Below are positions 60,001 through 64,000 of a stretch of 64,000 nucleotides of DNA, piece by piece (position 1 is the stretch's first letter; each line of letters begins with the position of its first letter). The notes below the pieces were generated by a model. It saw nothing but the letters and a program-made list of their open reading frames with translations. It was not told the DNA's origin and did not search any database. This DNA is from Quercus robur (taxonomy: Eukaryota; Streptophyta; Magnoliopsida; Fagales; Fagaceae). The position numbers and the translations under genes are program-made. The DNA lies in contig NC_065536.1 of the NCBI RefSeq assembly GCF_932294415.1, positions 31,329,354 through 31,393,353 on the forward strand, in the 5' to 3' direction.

Positions 60001-61704
60001 AGCTGGATCCCACTTCATAACCTTTTGATTCGACTTTCTTTTTTTCTCATTTCTTGATGTTTGGTACTTTGGTATAATTAATTGAAAATTGAGACATAGC
60101 GTACATAGAGCATGATTAATTTTACAAACTTATTTTACTATTCAATTTATTTTTGTTATTATCTATAGGTTTTATTGTACTTTTTTATACCATTTACGAG
60201 TCTTACTATACTCTTTTAACCAACTTTTACCTTTATTTATAATACTTTCAGTAAAAATAATACTTTCAGTAAAAAATTTTCAGTTTCAGCAAAATAAGCG
60301 GATCTCAAACAGACTCGTAGACCTAATAAAATTGGACTTGGACAAAGCTACAAAAAGCTGAGCTTTATTAAGTAGAGCATGTTCAAGCTTGATTTGTTAG
60401 GAAAAGTCAAAAACTCAAGTTTGGTTCAAGCTCATGACAAATCTAAAAATAAGGTTTGAACTTGAGCTCAGAAAAAAGTCAAAAAGCTTGAGTTTAGCTT
60501 GATTAATTAATAAAGTCAAGTTCAAGCTTAATATCAAGCTCGTACTCAAGCTCAGGTCAAGTTTTTGAGTTTAAGATCTAAGAAAATTACATTATCAAAT
60601 GCTTAAGAAAAATTAATAATATACTCATTTTATCATGCGTCTAATCCTACTTATGATTAGACATTATTCAAATTAAAATTTTACGTAATTAAATTCATGC
60701 ATTCATCTTTCCTTATCAACAACTTCAGCAAAATATAACTTTACATTCATCCTAGATGGTAAAGAACTAGAAAAATATTTATTTGTAACTATTAAGCCAC
60801 TGTTATTGTTACCATCATGCCACCAACCATCGTCTCCTCACAGCTAATTCGACCATCGCCAAGGTAGAACCTTCGCATCATCATTTCCGTTAACCACAAA
60901 CCCTCTCTTCCACTTTTAAACGAAATAGAAAATTAGGTTGATAATAAATGGGAATGGTGTGGTATTGGTATTTGATAGCAATGGGACATGCATGAAGTGC
61001 TACATTTCAATTGCTCTATAATTCTTGTATGAGTTTTTCCAAAATTATTCAGCAAATATTGGTTATTCTTGTATAACCAATATTTTATTAGAGTTAAGTG
61101 CCATTGTTAATCTCGAGTAACTTGGTATCAACAATTGAGCCATTGTTAATAATAGTGCCATTGTTAAGCTCATGCTTTCTGGTATTCATAACATACTTAA
61201 GTCTTAATGTTACTAGGATATCAACAACAACCAAAACAAAAAGTCTTATGTTACTGGTGCGTTCTTGTGTCCAATATGCTTGGTGATGATAATTACTCCT
61301 AAATTAAACTACAGGAATAACATTGACTCCTGGAATAAGTTGATTTCTGTAAATTAGTTAGGTTAACTTAACCCTAAAATAACCTATTTATTAAATGGAT
61401 TGTGTCAGCCCAACATGTCCCATTTATTTAAAAGGTTATGCGAGTTTCGTGTTGTGTCAACTCATTTAATAAACATTTCATGTTACAGTTGGGGGATCCT
61501 AACACAATTAATAATTGTGTTATATTCATGTCAATCTATTTAATCGAATACTCATAAATCAACACTATAGAAACAACTCATGAGCACTAATGGGCACCCT
61601 AGACAATGCATTAGAATATTGTCAACATGATTACCTACAAAATTTTAAAACACTATGGCACTACATCCAATACATCATGTCCGGAAGTTCATAGTATAAT
61701 GGTT
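57056..61704. other. long gene-poor AT-rich region
   Basis: I see no gene, RNA gene or well-delimited element in this 4.6-kb stretch. Around 60300-60560 the motifs 'caagctt', 'gagctc' and 'aagctcaag' recur densely, a common type of degenerate plant repeat. Confidence 0.45.
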
Positions 61705-61720
61705 GAGTAGAACCAAAATT

Positions 61721-61857
61721 CCCCCTAATGATAGTTTTTATGTAATGCTTAATTCAGATGCTTCTGGTCTATATTCTCTAAGGCTTTTAGCCAATACTTC
61801 ACCTTTTTTGGCTAGTAAATGTTTTAATATATTCCCCTTTTAACCAAAAAAAAAAAA
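61721..61857 (+). mobile_element. 5'-truncated LINE 3' tail
   Basis: A 137-bp insert ending in poly-A, flanked by a perfect 16-bp duplication GAGTAGAACCAAAATT (61705-61720 and 61858-61873). Its text ('aaggcttttagccaatactt', 'tttttggctagtaaatgttt') is the 3' UTR type I associate with plant L1-like LINEs. The long duplication and tail show target-primed reverse transcription. Confidence 0.8.
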
Positions 61858-61873
61858 GAGTAGAACCAAAATT

Positions 61874-64000
61874 TAGACATATCTTGGACACAATTCAATT
61901 AAGCTCTCACCACCGCTACTTCTAGTCTTCTACCCATGCCCATTCTGAAGCAATTCTGCACTTATGGGTAGTACACACACAACTGCACACCATCAACAGA
62001 TGCACCTCACCTCTACTACATGATCTTGTACCTTTATGAACATTTGTTAGGGACACCTCATAATTATAGTCAATTGAAAGTTTTTGTATATGCATGCTTT
62101 ATTCATCTTTAACCCAATAAGTGCACTAATAAGCTCTAGCCACACTCTGAGTTGTCGTAGTACTTGACAATGGCTCAATCGATTTCACAAATCTAGTTAT
62201 AGGTTAAACCCTCTTGAATCCAACACTTCTTTTCTAAATCCAACCAAACTTTTTTCTTCACCTTATCAAAGAACTCAACACCTTTTCCCAACGATCATCA
62301 ATGCCTATTTTACACTATTTAAATCATACACTCCGATGAATAAAATTGAAATTTTAAGAGACATACTATTCATTCCTTTTTGGTGCTCTTGTGGCCCGGG
62401 AAATTGAGTTCACATTTACTTTTAGTAGAACTACAAGAAATTACCATGAAAAAGTAAAACAATTAAAAAGAATTTTACAATACAATTTAAGGTTCAATGA
62501 TAATCTATGATAAGATACATATCTTGTGGAACAACCAAATCACATTTATAAAATAATCTCTGCATGTGTAACTGTCATTTGAGAGAGAGGGGAGGCATAT
62601 GACTTAGGATTGTCTTATGTGTTTGATATGTCGGGAATAAATGATGTACAATGGGCCTACAAAAAAAGAAGAAGACCCAAAATTTCTGATGAAAAATCAA
62701 ATTAGAAACCAAAGAAGTCGAATTCAGGTGGTGGAACCCCACTGCGTTCGGTTGCATATAGATTATAAATGTTTTCTTTTTAAAGTTTTTGGCGTGTCAT
62801 TGTTTGTGTTCGGTGGAATCTCATCATTTTATAATACAGCCATTTAGATGAGAATATTTTCCTACCATCATGCATGGCTTTTATAATTTATATTATCACG
62901 AGTTTGCGGTTATATTCACAATATCAGCCAAGTGCAAATACGCCAAAGGAATAACTATATAACGGCTATATCCCATTTCCTAATTATTATTTTTTTCTTT
63001 TTTCTTTTTTTTAGATATTTTATACGCATATATTTAATTAATTAGTCTTATATTATCCAATCCTTAATTTAGGAAGAAGAATGAGAAAAGTAACGTCTTG
63101 ATTATATTATTATCATAATTATGAATAACTCTTTTAATTTTCTTGCCAAACAAATATTATAGTTCCCATGCTAGCCCAATTTTAAACGTATTTCAAAATT
63201 TGTTTTTATGATGTCTTTGGGTAAATTTGAAGCCATTTTTGGCATTGGGACCATAAGTAAGCTGTATAGAATACTTTGCTTCTTCTTCTCTCTCTTTTTT
63301 TTTTTTTTTTTTTTTTTTCGACTAACCTACTTGAACCACAAATTAATCCTTGTGATATGAGAAATTCTCCCACATGTGCCACCAATAATTCTCTTCTTCT
63401 TTTTTTTCGATTCAAACTAGCTATAAATCTATTAGAGGTGAGTAGTGACCAACTCTATACAAATTAAAGTAAGGCTCAGGTCAAATGATCCCTTGTGCAC
63501 TTATTCCAACTCGAATAGCCCACCAAGCTAGGGGAACATATTTTGTTCTTTTATTATATGTGATATTCTCCCAATTAAATGTTAATCTACTGATTATAAA
63601 TAAATAAAAGATTATCATAAAGTTTAATGTTAATGTACTTGTGCCTTTGGATGCATGTTTCAACCTTAACTAGCTATAGCTAGAAAGACAGGAATAAAAA
63701 TTTCTCTCTACATTTGATAGGCTACTAATGTAATTAAGCTCAAAAGTTTCATGGTCGTCACATTCTTATTTTTTTTAATGTTATTTTTCGTTCCTATGTT
63801 AACATTCAATGAACAGCTAGCTAAAAAAAAGTTGTTTATTGCTAACAATAATTTTACATGATCGTGTCTGTTGTAAAAGTTTTTTTTAAATGAAAATAAC
63901 TTGGTATAGTGGACAATGCTTGACTTATAAGCAGTTTGGTCACACCGAAAGGTATGTATGTCACTAAAAAAATTCGTAGAAAACATTATTTTTGTACCCT
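61874..64000. other. AT-rich sequence to the window end
   Basis: No gene supported. Long T and A homopolymers occur near 63296-63318. The short open frames here have no recognisable motif. Confidence 0.45.

Overview
This is nuclear DNA of a flowering plant, most likely a woody eudicot. The evidence is spliced genes with GT-AG introns, a plant-type initiator tRNA-Met, Au-type SINEs, non-autonomous Mutator-like (MULE) elements with 9-bp target duplications, solo LTRs and degraded LINE pieces in a very AT-rich background. The repeat set reminds me of Fagales (oak or chestnut relatives), but that is an impression and not a demonstration. I see no prokaryotic, organellar or viral region and no CRISPR array.

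Three genes appear intact. (1) An OBERON3-type PHD-finger gene lies on the + strand at 14771-19236 in two coding exons, 825 aa, with a TATA box and two short upstream ORFs. (2) and (3) are two intact four-exon cytochrome b561 genes on the - strand at 24041-27350 (218 aa) and 47530-48810 (227 aa). They are probable transmembrane ascorbate ferrireductases, and each has four histidines at the spacing expected for binding two b hemes. Between them, at 30371-38695 (-), lies a third b561 copy with the same exon plan. It has a one-base frameshift in exon 1, a deleted codon in exon 2, a 6.3-kb second intron and a solo LTR inserted exactly at the exon-3 splice donor. I call it a pseudogene. An OBERON3 gene beside b561 genes matches my recollection of the Arabidopsis order At1g14740 / At1g14730, so the window is probably an old conserved gene block in which the b561 gene was tandemly multiplied. 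A complete initiator tRNA-Met gene sits at 29821-29892 (+).

Most other structured sequence is mobile-element debris. 1-14300: a SINE, a foldback element, a gene-carrying MULE with a piece of a CML49/50-type calcium-binding gene (3241-4640), a three-copy 340-bp tandem repeat, a solo LTR (8046-8830), LINE remnants and a long-armed MULE (11522-12706). 19300-24000: a MULE MITE and a second gene-carrying MULE holding the first exon of a TRAP-beta (translocon-associated protein) gene plus a nested SINE (22653-23783). 32000-47500: MITEs, irregular tandem arrays, a LINE RNase H fragment, a 380-bp tandem duplication that looks perfect, and a 1.9-kb solo LTR. 48900-64000: no gene found; MITEs, a hAT-type element, a SINE split by a MITE and a LINE 3' tail.

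I found no convincing new biological system. The most interesting observations are the LTR that rebuilt a splice donor from its own terminal base, the two MULEs carrying gene pieces with clean 9-bp target duplications, and a 38-bp duplication that rewrites the last residues of the OBERON3-like protein. All alignments were made by eye.
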